Of a DNA stretch of 64,000 nucleotides, positions 7,922 through 17,408 are shown piece after piece (position 1 is the stretch's first letter; every line of letters begins with the position of its first letter). The notes below the pieces were generated by a model, which did not search any database, had not been told where the DNA came from, and saw only the letters and a list, made by a program, of their open reading frames with translations. The DNA comes from Sneathiella limimaris (lineage in GTDB: Bacteria > Pseudomonadota > Alphaproteobacteria > Sneathiellales > Sneathiellaceae): assembly GCF_012932565.1 (NCBI RefSeq), contig NZ_JABBYJ010000001.1:1054001-1118000 (forward strand), given 5' to 3'. A program made the position numbers and the translations under genes.

Positions 7922-8017
7922 GGTTGATCTTCTCTGGCGAGGCTTATTTTCAGTCTTTATTGAGGCGTACAATATCTACAAAAGCAGAACGGATGCAAAT
8001 TTTTCCCAAAAAGGGGT

Positions 8018-8047
8018 TGCTTCTTAGCATCACATACCTGATATAAG
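8018..8047 (+). promoter_or_regulatory. Promoter of the SRP RNA gene
   Basis: TTGCTT (8018-8023) and TATAAG (8042-8047) are spaced by 18 bases and would start transcription near 8053, where the SRP RNA stem begins. Confidence 0.6.
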
Positions 8048-8052
8048 GCCTT

Positions 8053-8147
8053 GGAAGGCTGGCGTGGGCGTGCCCCTCGCGAACCCGGTCAGGTCCGGAA
8101 GGAAGCAGCCGTAACGAGTTTCGGTGCGGGTCATTGCCAGTCTTCTT
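8053..8147 (+). ncRNA. ffs: Signal recognition particle RNA (4.5S type)
   Basis: Contains the near-invariant SRP domain IV core GGTCAGGTCCGGAAGGAAGC (8087-8106), continuing AGCCG...ACGAG. Terminal arms AAGGCTGGC (8055-8063) and GCCAGTCTT (8136-8144) pair to close a single long hairpin of about 95 nucleotides, followed by a T-rich tract. This RNA binds Ffh and targets nascent membrane proteins. Exact ends are estimated from the pairing. The location just before dnaX is common in alphaproteobacteria. Confidence 0.95.
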
Positions 8148-8212
8148 TATTTTCTCAAAATCGACATCATTATCTTTTGATTGCGCCGACTGACATCTGG
8201 TAAGCTGCCCTC

Positions 8213-10075
8213 ATGTCAGAAGAAACGTCAAACACCACCTATCGCGTTCTTGCCCGAAAATACCGGCCTTCCAACTTCGATGACCTGATCGGTCATGAAG
8301 CGATGGTGCGGACCTTGTCCAACGCACTCGATTCTGGTCGACTTGCCCATGCATTTGTGTTGACCGGAACCCGAGGGATTGGAAAAACCACAACAGCGCG
8401 AATTATTGCGCGTGGACTTAATTGTACGGGCCCAGACGGAAATGGCGGTCCTACCGTTCATCCTTGTGGTGTTTGTGAGAATTGCAAAGCCATCGCCGAA
8501 GACCGGCATCAGGACGTTCTTGAAATGGACGCGGCCAGTCGAACAGGCGTGGATGATATTCGGGAACTTATCGACGGGGTTCGCTATCTACCCATTAATG
8601 CCCGGTATAAGATCTATATCATCGACGAAGTGCATATGCTGTCTAAGAACGCGTTTAACGCGCTCCTTAAAACCCTGGAAGAGCCGCCAGAGCATGTGAA
8701 GTTTATTTTCGCGACGACGGAAATTCGGAAAATCCCGATTACGGTTTTGTCCAGATGCCAGCGCTTTGACTTGAAGCGGGTCGATGCGGAAACGCTGAAA
8801 GCGTATTTTGGCAAAATCGCTGAAAAAGAAAACGCCTCTGTTGAGGATGCAGCTCTTGGCTTGATCGCGCGCGCAGCAGAAGGTTCTGTCCGTGATGGCC
8901 TGTCTTTGTTAGATCAAGCCATTGCCCATGGGGATGGCACTGTTTCTGTTGAGCAGGCGCGGGATATGCTGGGTCTTGCCGATCGATCCATCATGCTGGA
9001 TTTGATGGAGACCCTTTTCAAAGGGGATATCGCCGAGGCACTTGGGATTTTGCGTGGGCAGTATGACCGAGGTGCGGATCCTGTCGTTATTGTTCAGGAC
9101 CTGTTGGAACTCACTCATTGGCTGACAACCCTCAAGGTCACACCTGATGCCGCCAATAATGTTTCCATGAGCGAAATGGATACGGATCGCGGGCTGCAAA
9201 TGGCCGGGAATTTAACCATGCCTGTTTTGGCAAGAGCTTGGCAGATGCTGTTAAAAGGGCTGGATGAAGTGCGGTCTGCCCCGATGTCAATTGCCGCAGC
9301 TGAGATGGTGTTAGTCCGGCTGGTTTATGCCAGCAACCTTCCGACCCCGCAGGATCTGGCAAAACAAATTGGATCAGGCGCGGGAAATAACGGTACGCCG
9401 GCCTCTCCTCCCTCAGGCGGTGGAGCTGGCGGAGATAATCGCCCGCGAATGAGTGCAGCAGGAAATGCCACACTGGCAGTATCCAATCCGGCACCTCAGC
9501 AAAGCCCAATGCCAGACGCTGCACCTCGCGCACATTTATCAGTGGTTCCAAAAGATGATGTGATTCCAGCGGCAGAAGTCACGCCGGTCAATGAGCCTGT
9601 GACAGAGCCGGAGGTACAAGCTGAAATCCAGTCCGAGCCAGAAGGAGGTGAGGCGAAAGGCCTGACATCCTTGGAAGAGGTGTTAGAGATCCTCTCAGAC
9701 AAAAGCGATGTCCGGTTAAAAGGGCAAGTGATCAATTTTATTCGGCCCGTCCGCTTTATGGATGGGGTATTGGAATTTAGTCCGGCCCCTGGCGCATCTG
9801 CTGATCTTGCGGCAAAACTGGGGCGGCGGCTTCGTGAATTAACAGGCAAAAACTGGCAAGTCTCCATGACCGCCGATGCAGAAGGCGGGCCGACCATCGC
9901 AGAAATGCGTATGAGCCGGAAAGCCGCTTTGATTGCGGAGGCCGAACAACATCCACTGATCCAGAAAATTCGGGATCAGTTTTCGGGTATTTCAGTTCGG
10001 GAAGTGAGAGATTTAACCGAGGATATTGAAATTCTGGACGATGTCGGTATATCCGATGAAGACGATCTAGATTAG
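8213..10075 (+). CDS. dnaX: DNA polymerase III subunit gamma/tau
   Basis: A 620-residue clamp-loader ATPase that loads the beta sliding clamp and organises the replisome. Walker A G-T-R-G-I-G-K-T-T lies at residues 52-60, the zinc cysteines are Cys71, Cys85, Cys88 and Cys91, and Walker B with the DExx signature is I-I-D-E-V-H-M at 136-142, followed by N-A-L-L-K-T-L-E-E-P-P and the F-A-T-T-E sensor region. A low-complexity Pro/Ala/Gly/Glu-rich linker (about 390-485) leads to a C-terminal tau-specific domain. I saw no slippery A-run like the E. coli frameshift site. First gene of dnaX-ybaB-recR. Confidence 0.96.
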   Translation: MSEETSNTTYRVLARKYRPSNFDDLIGHEAMVRTLSNALDSGRLAHAFVLTGTRGIGKTTTARIIARGLNCTGPDGNGGPTVHPCGVCENCKAIAEDRHQDVLEMDAASRTGVDDIRELIDGVRYLPINARYKIYIIDEVHMLSKNAFNALLKTLEEPPEHVKFIFATTEIRKIPITVLSRCQRFDLKRVDAETLKAYFGKIAEKENASVEDAALGLIARAAEGSVRDGLSLLDQAIAHGDGTVSVEQARDMLGLADRSIMLDLMETLFKGDIAEALGILRGQYDRGADPVVIVQDLLELTHWLTTLKVTPDAANNVSMSEMDTDRGLQMAGNLTMPVLARAWQMLLKGLDEVRSAPMSIAAAEMVLVRLVYASNLPTPQDLAKQIGSGAGNNGTPASPPSGGGAGGDNRPRMSAAGNATLAVSNPAPQQSPMPDAAPRAHLSVVPKDDVIPAAEVTPVNEPVTEPEVQAEIQSEPEGGEAKGLTSLEEVLEILSDKSDVRLKGQVINFIRPVRFMDGVLEFSPAPGASADLAAKLGRRLRELTGKNWQVSMTADAEGGPTIAEMRMSRKAALIAEAEQHPLIQKIRDQFSGISVREVRDLTEDIEILDDVGISDEDDLD

Positions 10076-10088
10076 TGGAGAAACACGC

Positions 10089-10412
10089 ATGAAAAATCTT
10101 GGAAACCTGATGAAGCAGGCCAAGGAAATGCAATCTAAAATGGCTGAGATGCAGGCCGAACTGGAAACCCATGAAATTACGGGTGTTTCCGGCGCCGGCA
10201 TGGTCAAAGTGACCTTGAACGGCAAGGGCGACATGCGGGGTCTTTCAATTGACCCAAGCATTGTAGACCCGGAAGATAAAGAAATGCTGGAGGACCTGAT
10301 TAAGGCAGCCCACGCGGATGCACGGGTCAAAGTTGACGCCTACAGTCAGGAAAAAATGAAAGAAATGGCTGGTGGTATGCAGCTGCCCCCAGGCATGAAC
10401 CTACCGTTTTAG
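10089..10412 (+). CDS. YbaB/EbfC nucleoid-associated protein
   Basis: A 107-residue protein with the YbaB/EbfC pattern: a basic, Met-rich N-terminal helix (M-K-N-L-G-N-L-M-K-Q-A), then V-S-G-A-G-M-V-K-V-T-L-N-G-K-G-D and L-E-D-L-I-K-A-A-H-A-D-A, and a Met/Gly/Pro-rich tail. Family members are dimeric DNA-binding proteins, and the gene almost always sits between dnaX and recR, as here (13 bases after dnaX, 15 before recR). The exact cellular role is unsettled in the family. Confidence 0.95.
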   Translation: MKNLGNLMKQAKEMQSKMAEMQAELETHEITGVSGAGMVKVTLNGKGDMRGLSIDPSIVDPEDKEMLEDLIKAAHADARVKVDAYSQEKMKEMAGGMQLPPGMNLPF

Positions 10413-10427
10413 TAGGCTCATCAGTCA

Positions 10428-11024
10428 ATGAGCACATCTGAAATTGATCAACTGGTAAAGCTATTGTCCCGTCTACCGGGCCTCGGCGCCAGATCCGCAA
10501 GACGGGCGACGTTGCATCTCATACAAAATCGGGAAACGCTGCTTCTCCCCCTTTCTGCTGCGATGACCACTGCGGCAGAGAACGTAAAGACCTGTTCGAT
10601 TTGCGCCAATCTGGATACCACTGACCCTTGCGGGATTTGTGCTGATTATGAGCGAAATCGGGAATTGCTGTGCGTTGTACAGGATGTGGCTGATCTCTGG
10701 GCGCTTGAGAGATCAGGTGTCTTCAAGGGACTTTATCATGTTTTGGGCGGGACCTTGTCTGCGTTGGATGGGGTCGGCCCTGAAGATTTACGGATTGAGA
10801 GCCTCTTGTCACGCGTTCAGGAGGGACCGGTCAAAGAGGTGGTTATTGCTCTTAGCGCAACTGTAGAGGGGCAGACGACTGCTCATTATCTGACAGACCG
10901 GTTATCTGACTTTGATGTGGAAGTAACGCATCTTGCCCACGGAGTTCCGGTTGGCGGTGAGTTGGATTACCTGGATGACGGGACACTGGCAACCGCGCTT
11001 AAATCCCGTCGCCCCCTTGGGTAG
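10428..11024 (+). CDS. recR: Recombination protein RecR
   Basis: A 198-residue RecR of standard length. It has an N-terminal helix-hairpin-helix ([14 protein letters not shown]), a four-cysteine zinc finger (C-S-I-C...C-G-I-C), a TOPRIM domain (L-C-V-V-Q-D-V-A-D...H-V-L-G-G-T-L-S) and the C-terminal [10 protein letters not shown] motif. RecR forms a ring that helps RecFO load RecA at gaps during recombinational repair. Third gene of the dnaX-ybaB-recR operon; it ends 12 bases from the convergent rmuC stop. Confidence 0.96.
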   Translation: MSTSEIDQLVKLLSRLPGLGARSARRATLHLIQNRETLLLPLSAAMTTAAENVKTCSICANLDTTDPCGICADYERNRELLCVVQDVADLWALERSGVFKGLYHVLGGTLSALDGVGPEDLRIESLLSRVQEGPVKEVVIALSATVEGQTTAHYLTDRLSDFDVEVTHLAHGVPVGGELDYLDDGTLATALKSRRPLG

Positions 11025-11036
11025 TCACATAGATAT

Positions 11037-12245
11037 CTACTGGATGAGCGGCTCTGACGGGTTAGACAGAAGTTCCTCATTTCCACCCTCTTCCTCGAAT
11101 TGCAGGCTTTCGATTTTCTCACCCCGGCTGGTGATTTTTCGGCTGGAGGTTTCAATGTCTGTAATGTCTTTGGAGGCTTGAGCAAAATGACGAGACAAAT
11201 TGTCCACGCGCTTATCTAGCCGATCCACATCTTTTAAAAGGACGCCAACCTCTTTCTGAATTACGCCCGCTTGTTCGCGCATCTGGCTGTCTTTCAGAAC
11301 GGAGCGGACTGTGTTGAGGGTCGCCATCAAAGTGGTAGGAGAGACAATCCAGACCCGCGCATCATACGAGCGCTGTAGGATATCTGGAAAGTTGGTGTGG
11401 AGTTCCGCATAAACCGCTTCTGAGGGAAGGAACAAAAGCGCAGATTCGGCTGTTTCCTCTGCAATGATATATTTCTGACTGATATCCGAAATATGCTTGG
11501 TCATGGCTGTTGAAAATGCCCGGCGTGCTGACTGCAACTCTGCCTCTGTCTCGGCATTTCGCATCAGATGATAACTTTCCAGCGGAAATTTTGCATCCAC
11601 AACGATGGATCCGGGTGGATTTGGGAGTTTGATCAGGCAGTCAGCCCGCTTGGAATTGCCGAGTGTGACCTGAAATTCGTAGGCAGATGGTGGCAGCGCT
11701 GATTTAACAAGGTCGTTCAGCTGAATCTCACCGAACGCGCCCCGGGCCTGTTTGTTGGCGAGGATATCTTGCAGGCTGACGACCTGGCTTGAAAGGTTTG
11801 TCAGGTTATCTTGCGCCTTATCAATAATCGCCAGGCGTTGTTGCAAGTCACTTAGGGATTGTGTCGTTTTTTCAGTCGTTTGGGTCAGACTTTCCCCAAG
11901 AAGCTTGGAAACTTTATCGAGCCGCTCTGTGACAGTTTTATTGGTATTTTCCGTTGTTTGGGCAAGGCTGTCGCCAAGTCGCTTGGACACGGCATCCAAT
12001 CTCTCAGACAGGGTTTTATGGATTTCGCTTTGGCTCGCGGCGCCATCATTGGACATTTGGGCAAGCTGTCCTTCCAGCTTGGCCTGCTGGTTCAGAAGAC
12101 TTTCAGTGAGGCGGGTCATGGCCTCGCTATTCGACATGGCCGTCTGGATCATTCGCTCGGATCGGGAGATTTTGATCGCCACCATGATCACAGCGATCAC
12201 AGTTACAATCAGTCCAAACGCAACTCCAACTAACAGATAATCCAT
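11037..12245 (-). CDS. rmuC: DNA recombination protein RmuC
   Basis: A protein of about 402 residues with an N-terminal transmembrane helix (M-D-Y-L-L-V-G-V-A-F-G-L-I-V and onward), a long predicted coiled coil with repeated S-E-R-L-D-x-V-S-K-R/L-L-G-x-S-L-x-Q-T-T-E units (about residues 70-145), and a C-terminal nuclease-like RmuC domain (G-A-F-G-E-I-Q-L-N-D-L, V-D-A-K-F-P-L-E-S-Y, F-L-P-S-E-A-V-Y-A-E-L, S-P-T-T-L-M-A-T-L). RmuC limits certain recombination events such as inversions at short repeats. An in-frame ATG exists at 12281, but 12245 has AAGGG eight bases upstream and starts directly with the membrane helix. Confidence 0.92.
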   Translation of the reverse strand: MDYLLVGVAFGLIVTVIAVIMVAIKISRSERMIQTAMSNSEAMTRLTESLLNQQAKLEGQLAQMSNDGAASQSEIHKTLSERLDAVSKRLGDSLAQTTENTNKTVTERLDKVSKLLGESLTQTTEKTTQSLSDLQQRLAIIDKAQDNLTNLSSQVVSLQDILANKQARGAFGEIQLNDLVKSALPPSAYEFQVTLGNSKRADCLIKLPNPPGSIVVDAKFPLESYHLMRNAETEAELQSARRAFSTAMTKHISDISQKYIIAEETAESALLFLPSEAVYAELHTNFPDILQRSYDARVWIVSPTTLMATLNTVRSVLKDSQMREQAGVIQKEVGVLLKDVDRLDKRVDNLSRHFAQASKDITDIETSSRKITSRGEKIESLQFEEEGGNEELLSNPSEPLIQ

Positions 12246-12286
12246 TCTACTGCCCTTGCCCCTATCCCTGTTTTTCTGCATAAACC

Positions 12287-12336
12287 TTGACGTTCGGCCT
12301 ACAGCGTAATACCTAAAGGGTGATATTTACACCCTT
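12287..12336 (+). promoter_or_regulatory. Possible promoter and palindrome ahead of def-fmt-truA
   Basis: TTGACG (12287-12292) and TACCTA (12310-12315), spaced 17 bases, form a plausible promoter. Directly downstream AAGGGTG and CACCCTT (12316-12322 and 12330-12336) make a perfect 7-base inverted repeat, in the place of an operator at the start site or a leader hairpin. The assignment is by inspection only. Confidence 0.35.
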
Positions 12337-12367
12337 AGCATTGTAGCTGGAAGAGTTCGGGAAAACT

Positions 12368-12889
12368 ATGGCCCTTTTGCCAATTATTACAGCGCCGGAT
12401 CCGCGTTTGAAAACTGTATCTGAACCTGTTGGTCAGGTTGATGATGAAATTCGTCAACTGGTTTCTGACATGTTTGAAACCATGTATGAAGCGCCAGGTA
12501 TTGGATTGGCCGCTATTCAGGTCGGTGTGCAGAAACGGCTTTTGGTTGTGGATGTGGTCGGCAAGGGGCAGGAAGACAAGGATCCTGAGCCATTAGCGCT
12601 GATCAATCCGGAAATTACCTGGGTCTCTGATCATGACAATGTTTATGAAGAAGGGTGCTTGTCTGTTCCGGCTCATTACGCGGATGTTGTTCGCCCGGCA
12701 GAGATTGAAGTTTCCTATCTGGATGAGCAGGGCGAGAAACAGAAGCTGAAGGCGGATGGTCTTCTCGCAACTTGTATCCAGCACGAGATTGATCACTTGA
12801 ACGGAATTCTGTTTGTGGACCATATCTCAGCGTTGAAGCGGAACATGATTCTGCGGAAACTCCTGAAACAGAAAAAACTCGCAAGCTAG
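12368..12889 (+). CDS. def: Peptide deformylase
   Basis: A 173-residue metallohydrolase that removes the formyl group from nascent N-terminal formyl-methionine. All three motifs are present: G-I-G-L-A-A-I-Q (44-51), E-G-C-L-S-V-P (95-101, metal ligand Cys97) and Q-H-E-I-D-H-L-N-G (138-146, metal ligands His139 and His143, catalytic Glu140). Length is typical. It is the first gene of def-fmt-truA; fmt, which adds the formyl group to Met-tRNA, starts 12 bases after its stop. Confidence 0.97.
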   Translation: MALLPIITAPDPRLKTVSEPVGQVDDEIRQLVSDMFETMYEAPGIGLAAIQVGVQKRLLVVDVVGKGQEDKDPEPLALINPEITWVSDHDNVYEEGCLSVPAHYADVVRPAEIEVSYLDEQGEKQKLKADGLLATCIQHEIDHLNGILFVDHISALKRNMILRKLLKQKKLAS

Positions 12890-12901
12890 GAGCCGTTTGG
12901 A

Positions 12902-13822
12902 ATGAGCCTTCGAATTGCGTTTATGGGAACGCCAGATTTTTCCTGTACAGTTTTGAAGGCCCTTCTGGAAACCGAGCACGAAATTGTTTGTGTATATTCC
13001 CAGCCACCTCGTAAGGCTGGCCGCGGAAAATCCTTGAGGCCAACTCCAGTTCATCAATTGGCCGAAAGCAATGGTATTCCTGTACGCACACCTGTCTCTT
13101 TGAAATCAGAAGAAGCCCAACGGGAGTTTGCCGATCTGAATCTGGATGTTGCCATCGTGGTGGCGTATGGCCTTCTTCTTCCTAAAGCAATATTAGACGC
13201 CCCCAAGTTTGGATGCCTGAACTTGCACGCCTCACTTCTTCCCAGATGGCGGGGGGCTGCACCGATCCAGCGGGCCATTATGGCTGGGGATACGGAAACG
13301 GGTGTTGGGATTATGCAGATGGCTGAAGGGCTAGATACTGGTGATGTGCTCGCAGAGCTAAAAATTCCGATCACTCCCTTAACGACAGCAGGCAGTTTGC
13401 ATGATGAACTGGCCGAAGCTGGTGCCGTCCTTATGGTTCAGACCATATCTCATCTTGGGGATGGAAGCCTGACCCCGAGCGTTCAACCAGAAGAGGGCGT
13501 TACGTACGCTAAGAAAATTGACAAGGCGGAAGCCAAGATCAATTGGAACCTGCCTTCAGATGAGTTGAGTTGCCACATCCGCGGATTAAGTCCTTTTCCT
13601 GGCGCCTATTTTGAGGTGGACGGAACCCGGATCAAAGTTCTGAATGTGGAGCATGTGGACGCATCAGGTGCGCCTGGTGAGGTTCTGGATGATTTTCTGA
13701 CCGTTGCTTGTGGGCAGGGAGCGTTAAAGCTCACGTTGTTACAGCGAGCCGGAAAATCACCGATGGATACTTTGACATTCCTGAACGGGTTCAAGTTGCC
13801 CAAGGGCACCAGGCTAGACTAG
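12902..13822 (+). CDS. fmt: Methionyl-tRNA formyltransferase
   Basis: A 306-residue enzyme that formylates initiator Met-tRNA using 10-formyltetrahydrofolate. The N-terminal formyltransferase domain has [25 protein letters not shown] (catalytic Asn/His region), and [10 protein letters not shown]; the C-terminal OB-like tRNA-binding domain includes [10 protein letters not shown]. Its stop codon is directly followed by the ATG of truA, so translation of the two is probably coupled. Confidence 0.97.
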   Translation: MSLRIAFMGTPDFSCTVLKALLETEHEIVCVYSQPPRKAGRGKSLRPTPVHQLAESNGIPVRTPVSLKSEEAQREFADLNLDVAIVVAYGLLLPKAILDAPKFGCLNLHASLLPRWRGAAPIQRAIMAGDTETGVGIMQMAEGLDTGDVLAELKIPITPLTTAGSLHDELAEAGAVLMVQTISHLGDGSLTPSVQPEEGVTYAKKIDKAEAKINWNLPSDELSCHIRGLSPFPGAYFEVDGTRIKVLNVEHVDASGAPGEVLDDFLTVACGQGALKLTLLQRAGKSPMDTLTFLNGFKLPKGTRLD

Positions 13823-14560
13823 ATGCCACGATACAAGATCACGATAGAATATGATGGAACCGGCCTTGTCGGATGGCAACGTCAGGAAAATGGTCCTTCC
13901 GTTCAGCAGCATATCGAAGAAGCGATTTTTGCATTCGCTGGTGAAGAAGTCCGCATTCAAGGTGCAGGGCGGACTGATGCGGGTGTTCATGCGCTGGCGC
14001 AGGTTGCCAGTTTTGATCTGGTGAAAGAGTTCGAAGCGCGAACGGTCACCAATGCGATCAACTATCATCTGTCGCCAGAGCGGATCTCCATCTTGGAAAC
14101 GGAAATGGTGAGCGAAGAGTTTAACGCCCGGTTTTCGGCAACCGGGCGCAGTTATATCTACCGGATCATCAACCGTCCCTCCCGCCTTGCGCTGGATGCA
14201 GGCTATGCCTGGCATGTGAAGCGAGAGCTTGATGAGGGTAAGATGCAGGAAGCGGCTAATCTGTTGATCGGAAAGCACGACTTTTCCAGTTTTCGAGCAG
14301 CTGCCTGTCAGGCAAAAAGCCCCGTTAAAACCCTTAGCAAACTGGATGTGGTTCGCGACGGGGACATGATTGAGTTTTATGTCTCTGCACCATCATTTTT
14401 GCATAATCAGGTGCGAGCAATGGTCGGCACCCTGTCACTTGCAGGAACCGGGCAATGGATGGTTTCAGATGTTGAAGCCGCGTTAAACGCCAAAGATCGG
14501 CAGAAAGCCGGTCCAAATGCACCGCCTTATGGGCTGTATTTATCCCAGGTTACATATTGA
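13823..14560 (+). CDS. truA: tRNA pseudouridine(38-40) synthase
   Basis: A 245-residue pseudouridine synthase that modifies positions 38-40 in the tRNA anticodon arm. The catalytic Asp52 sits in [12 protein letters not shown] (48-59), with R-S-Y-I-Y-R-I and the C-terminal [12 protein letters not shown] motifs also intact. The start codon immediately follows the fmt stop with no intervening base. Last gene of def-fmt-truA; it converges on the small membrane-protein gene on the minus strand. Confidence 0.97.
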   Translation: MPRYKITIEYDGTGLVGWQRQENGPSVQQHIEEAIFAFAGEEVRIQGAGRTDAGVHALAQVASFDLVKEFEARTVTNAINYHLSPERISILETEMVSEEFNARFSATGRSYIYRIINRPSRLALDAGYAWHVKRELDEGKMQEAANLLIGKHDFSSFRAAACQAKSPVKTLSKLDVVRDGDMIEFYVSAPSFLHNQVRAMVGTLSLAGTGQWMVSDVEAALNAKDRQKAGPNAPPYGLYLSQVTY

Positions 14561-14579
14561 ACCAAGTGGGCTGGTGTTC

Positions 14580-15158
14580 TTAAAGGGACAGGGAAATCAC
14601 TGTTGAGAGGATAAATTCCAGAACGACCAATCCAATGGCAATGCCTGTATTTACGGCTAGCGTTCTGGAAATCACCATGAACAAAAAGAAATAGGCGAGG
14701 CAGAGGAAGGCAAAATACGCCACTGTCAGCAAACTTGCCCCCACTAAACCGTACAGCAGAATGAAGAGCAGAAGTGATAACAGGTTTATCAGAAACTGGC
14801 TCCAGTTATAGACAATTACAAAAGTGCCATACCGATTGGCAAAATCAGCGCTTTTCGAAACGATTAGAACAACTGCCAGATAGGCGAGCCAGGCAATGAT
14901 CGGCTTGAAAGATGGCCAAATAGAGAATTCCCTGGCGGTCAGTTCAACGTTCATATTTGTCTGCTGGATGATATCCGGTGAGACACTGAAGATGATGTAA
15001 CTGTGGATCAGATATACTGGGATGCTTAAAACCAGTGCGGCGAATGAGGTCCAGAATCCACCTGCAGAGATATTAAACCAGGACAGAGCATCCGGATCAC
15101 GCTTGGCGATCCGATAACATCCGATAATGGAGTTGCTCAGTTCCTGAAGAAGGCTCAT
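14580..15158 (-). CDS. Polytopic membrane protein, possibly Yip1-like, unknown function
   Basis: A 192-residue protein with about five predicted transmembrane segments (approximately 33-55, 82-102, 112-135, 137-160, 168-190) and a short polar N-terminus. The layout resembles small YIP1-type membrane proteins found beside dapE in alphaproteobacteria, but I recognise no catalytic or binding motif. It starts 3 bases after the dapE stop, so it is co-transcribed with dapE. Its role is unknown. Confidence 0.65.
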   Translation of the reverse strand: MSLLQELSNSIIGCYRIAKRDPDALSWFNISAGGFWTSFAALVLSIPVYLIHSYIIFSVSPDIIQQTNMNVELTAREFSIWPSFKPIIAWLAYLAVVLIVSKSADFANRYGTFVIVYNWSQFLINLLSLLLFILLYGLVGASLLTVAYFAFLCLAYFFLFMVISRTLAVNTGIAIGLVVLEFILSTVISLSL

Positions 15159-15161
15159 AGG

Positions 15162-16334
15162 TTAGCTCGTGAAATATCCGTCCAGAATGCTAGTGTAAAT
15201 ATCTGCCAGGCTTTCGATATCCTTTACAGCCACACATTCGTCAATTTTATGCATGGTCTGGCCGACGAGCCCAAATTCCACAACCGGACAGTAATTCTTG
15301 ATATAGCGTGCATCAGAAGTGCCGCCGGTTGTTGAAAGGTCGGGGCGCTGCCCCAAGTGACGTTCGATAGATCCTGCGACCAGATCACTGAACTCCCCTT
15401 CTGGTGTCAGGAAAGGTTCTGAATTTTTCAGGGCTTTCAACTGATACTTGGTGCCGCGTTTTGCCGCTACCCCTTCCAGAACATTCCGAATTTTCTCTTC
15501 CAGTCCATCAAGGGTGTGATGAGTGTTAAAACGGATATTGAAAGTTGCTTTGGCCTTTTTTGGGATCACATTGGTTGCTGGATTTCCCACATCAACTGTT
15601 GTGAACTCGAGGTTGCTTGGCTGGAAATTTTCACTGCCATCATCCAACGGCATCTCATCCAGTGCAGAGAGCATGGCGACAAGATGGGGAACAGGGTTAT
15701 CCGCAAGATGAGGATAGGCCACATGACCTTGAATGCCTTCAACAGTTAGAAAACCAGTAAAGGAGCCCCGGCGACCGATTTTGACCATTTCACCCATTTT
15801 ATTGGGGTTGGTCGGTTCGCCAACCAGGCAATGATCAATGACTTCGCCTTGTTCCTGCATCCATTCCAGGACTTTCCGTGTTCCGTTGATGGCAGGTCCT
15901 TCTTCATCTCCCGTAATCAGCAAGCTGATGGAGCCATTCAGGTTACCACCGCGGGATTTGATCAAGCGCTGGGCAGACGCCGCGAAACACGCTACGGCCG
16001 CCTTCATATCAGCGGCACCGCGACCATATAGCATTCCATCCCGGATTTCAGGGGCGAAGGGATCCACACTCCATTGATCAACATCTCCTGGAGGGACCAC
16101 GTCCGTATGTCCAGCGAAACAGAAGTTTGGGCCTTCAGTTCCATACCGTGCATAGAGGTTATCCACGTCAGGGGTATCAGTATCGGAAAAGGTTAGGCGG
16201 CTACACTTGAACCCAATTTCCTCTAAGGCTTCTTGGAGCACATCCAGCGCGCCTGCGTCCTTCGGGGTAACGCTCGGGCAGCGCATGAGGGTCTGTGTAA
16301 GTTCAATTACATCAATGTCAGTTTCATAACTCAT
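15162..16334 (-). CDS. dapE: Succinyl-diaminopimelate desuccinylase
   Basis: An M20-family metallopeptidase of about 390 residues that hydrolyses N-succinyl-LL-diaminopimelate in lysine and peptidoglycan synthesis. Metal-binding and catalytic segments are visible: [32 protein letters not shown] (catalytic Glu), and [11 protein letters not shown]. The frame is open to 16418, but the extra N-terminal residues are not family-like; ATG 16334 (M-S-Y-E-T-D-I-D) is the likelier start. dapD lies about 1 kb upstream on the same strand, with a transporter on the opposite strand between them. Confidence 0.94.
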   Translation of the reverse strand: MSYETDIDVIELTQTLMRCPSVTPKDAGALDVLQEALEEIGFKCSRLTFSDTDTPDVDNLYARYGTEGPNFCFAGHTDVVPPGDVDQWSVDPFAPEIRDGMLYGRGAADMKAAVACFAASAQRLIKSRGGNLNGSISLLITGDEEGPAINGTRKVLEWMQEQGEVIDHCLVGEPTNPNKMGEMVKIGRRGSFTGFLTVEGIQGHVAYPHLADNPVPHLVAMLSALDEMPLDDGSENFQPSNLEFTTVDVGNPATNVIPKKAKATFNIRFNTHHTLDGLEEKIRNVLEGVAAKRGTKYQLKALKNSEPFLTPEGEFSDLVAGSIERHLGQRPDLSTTGGTSDARYIKNYCPVVEFGLVGQTMHKIDECVAVKDIESLADIYTSILDGYFTS

Positions 16335-16484
16335 AGCCGAGCAATACCTCTGTCTGAAGACTTGGTCAATAAGCTTGACCTGTCTGGCGGGGATAACTTT
16401 CTTGACATGCCTCGCCACAGTTGTAAATGATGGTCGGCCGTCCTTGTATCAAGTGATATCTTATCCTCATTTTCAGAGCGCTCC

Positions 16485-17387
16485 ATGGCAATCCCAATTA
16501 CGGCAAATAATAACAACTTACTGGGTATTCTTTATATTTCCCTGGCAATCTTAATGTTGTCCAGCATGGATGCCGTGGCCAAAAGCCTTGTGACTGCTGA
16601 TTATTCCAGTTTTCAGATCCTGTTTTTAAGAGGATGTATCAATCTGACACTGTTGAGCATAGCCATGCCATTTTTAGGTGGCATTAAGCTGGTCAGAACA
16701 ACTCGGTTCTGGGCGCATGGACTGAGAGGCCTGTTTGGTTTTTTGGCGCCGGTCTGTTTTTTCTCCTCTTTGACCTCCTTGCAATTGGCTGAGGCGACAG
16801 TTGTTTTCTTTATCTCTCCGTTCGTGATGACGGCTCTTTCGGTTCCACTGTTTAAAGAGAAAGTTGGAATTCACCGTTGGAGCGCCATTTTTGTCGGTTT
16901 TTGTGGGGTGATTTGGGTGGTTCAGCCCACCAGTGAAATCTTTGATCCCGCCATTTTCCTGGTCCTGGCGGCAAGCCTTTCTTACACGTTTCTGATGTTA
17001 AGTAGTCGATGGCTCGGTCAAACAGACAAGACATACACGATCGTTTTTTATGTGACCTTCTGGGTTACCATTTTAAGTGCTCCTGTCGCTCTGTATGTCT
17101 GGCAGGACATGGAGTTTCAACATTTTATAGCTGTTGGAGGGATGGCGCTGTTATCTCTTGCAGGGAATTTCTTCATCGTTAAAGCCTTTACCATTGGGGA
17201 AGTCGGTGCCATCACACCCTTTGAGTATCTGGGTCTTGTATGGGCCTTGATGCTGGGCTTCTTTTTCTTTGATGAAGTTCCGCTTCCCCATGTTTGGATT
17301 GGTATGGCGGTCATTGCTTTGAGCGGACTTTACATGGTTTACCGGGAGAATAAAAAAAGGCCTGCTCCAAAAGAGGAGCAAGCCTGA
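16485..17387 (+). CDS. EamA/DMT-family transporter
   Basis: A 300-residue drug/metabolite transporter with two EamA repeats and about ten transmembrane helices. The first repeat opens with L-Y-I-S-L-A-I-L-M-L-S-S-M-D-A-V-A-K, and the second ends with E-Y-L-G-L-V-W-A-L-M-L-G-F-F-F-F-D-E. The protein has a basic, Glu/Lys-rich cytoplasmic tail. Substrate cannot be inferred. The gene sits on the plus strand inside the otherwise minus-strand dapD/dapE pair; its last codons form part of the shared terminator. A second, diverged DMT gene lies near 46 kb. Confidence 0.85.
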   Translation: MAIPITANNNNLLGILYISLAILMLSSMDAVAKSLVTADYSSFQILFLRGCINLTLLSIAMPFLGGIKLVRTTRFWAHGLRGLFGFLAPVCFFSSLTSLQLAEATVVFFISPFVMTALSVPLFKEKVGIHRWSAIFVGFCGVIWVVQPTSEIFDPAIFLVLAASLSYTFLMLSSRWLGQTDKTYTIVFYVTFWVTILSAPVALYVWQDMEFQHFIAVGGMALLSLAGNFFIVKAFTIGEVGAITPFEYLGLVWALMLGFFFFDEVPLPHVWIGMAVIALSGLYMVYRENKKRPAPKEEQA

Positions 17388-17394
17388 TTTTTAA
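17357..17394. terminator. Bidirectional rho-independent terminator
   Basis: AGGC-TGCTCC and GGAGCA-GCCT arms pair around an AAAAGA loop, with TTTTT on the plus side and an A-run (T on the minus strand) at 17352-17358. It lies between convergent genes and overlaps the 3' end of the DMT gene, so it can serve both that gene and dapD. Confidence 0.8.
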
Positions 17395-17408
17395 TCGGTA
17401 CGATTAGC

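Noticed and set aside
8213-10075. Programmed frameshift in dnaX
   Set aside because: I looked for an A-AAA-AAG-type slippery site with a following hairpin and saw none, so only the full-length product is annotated.
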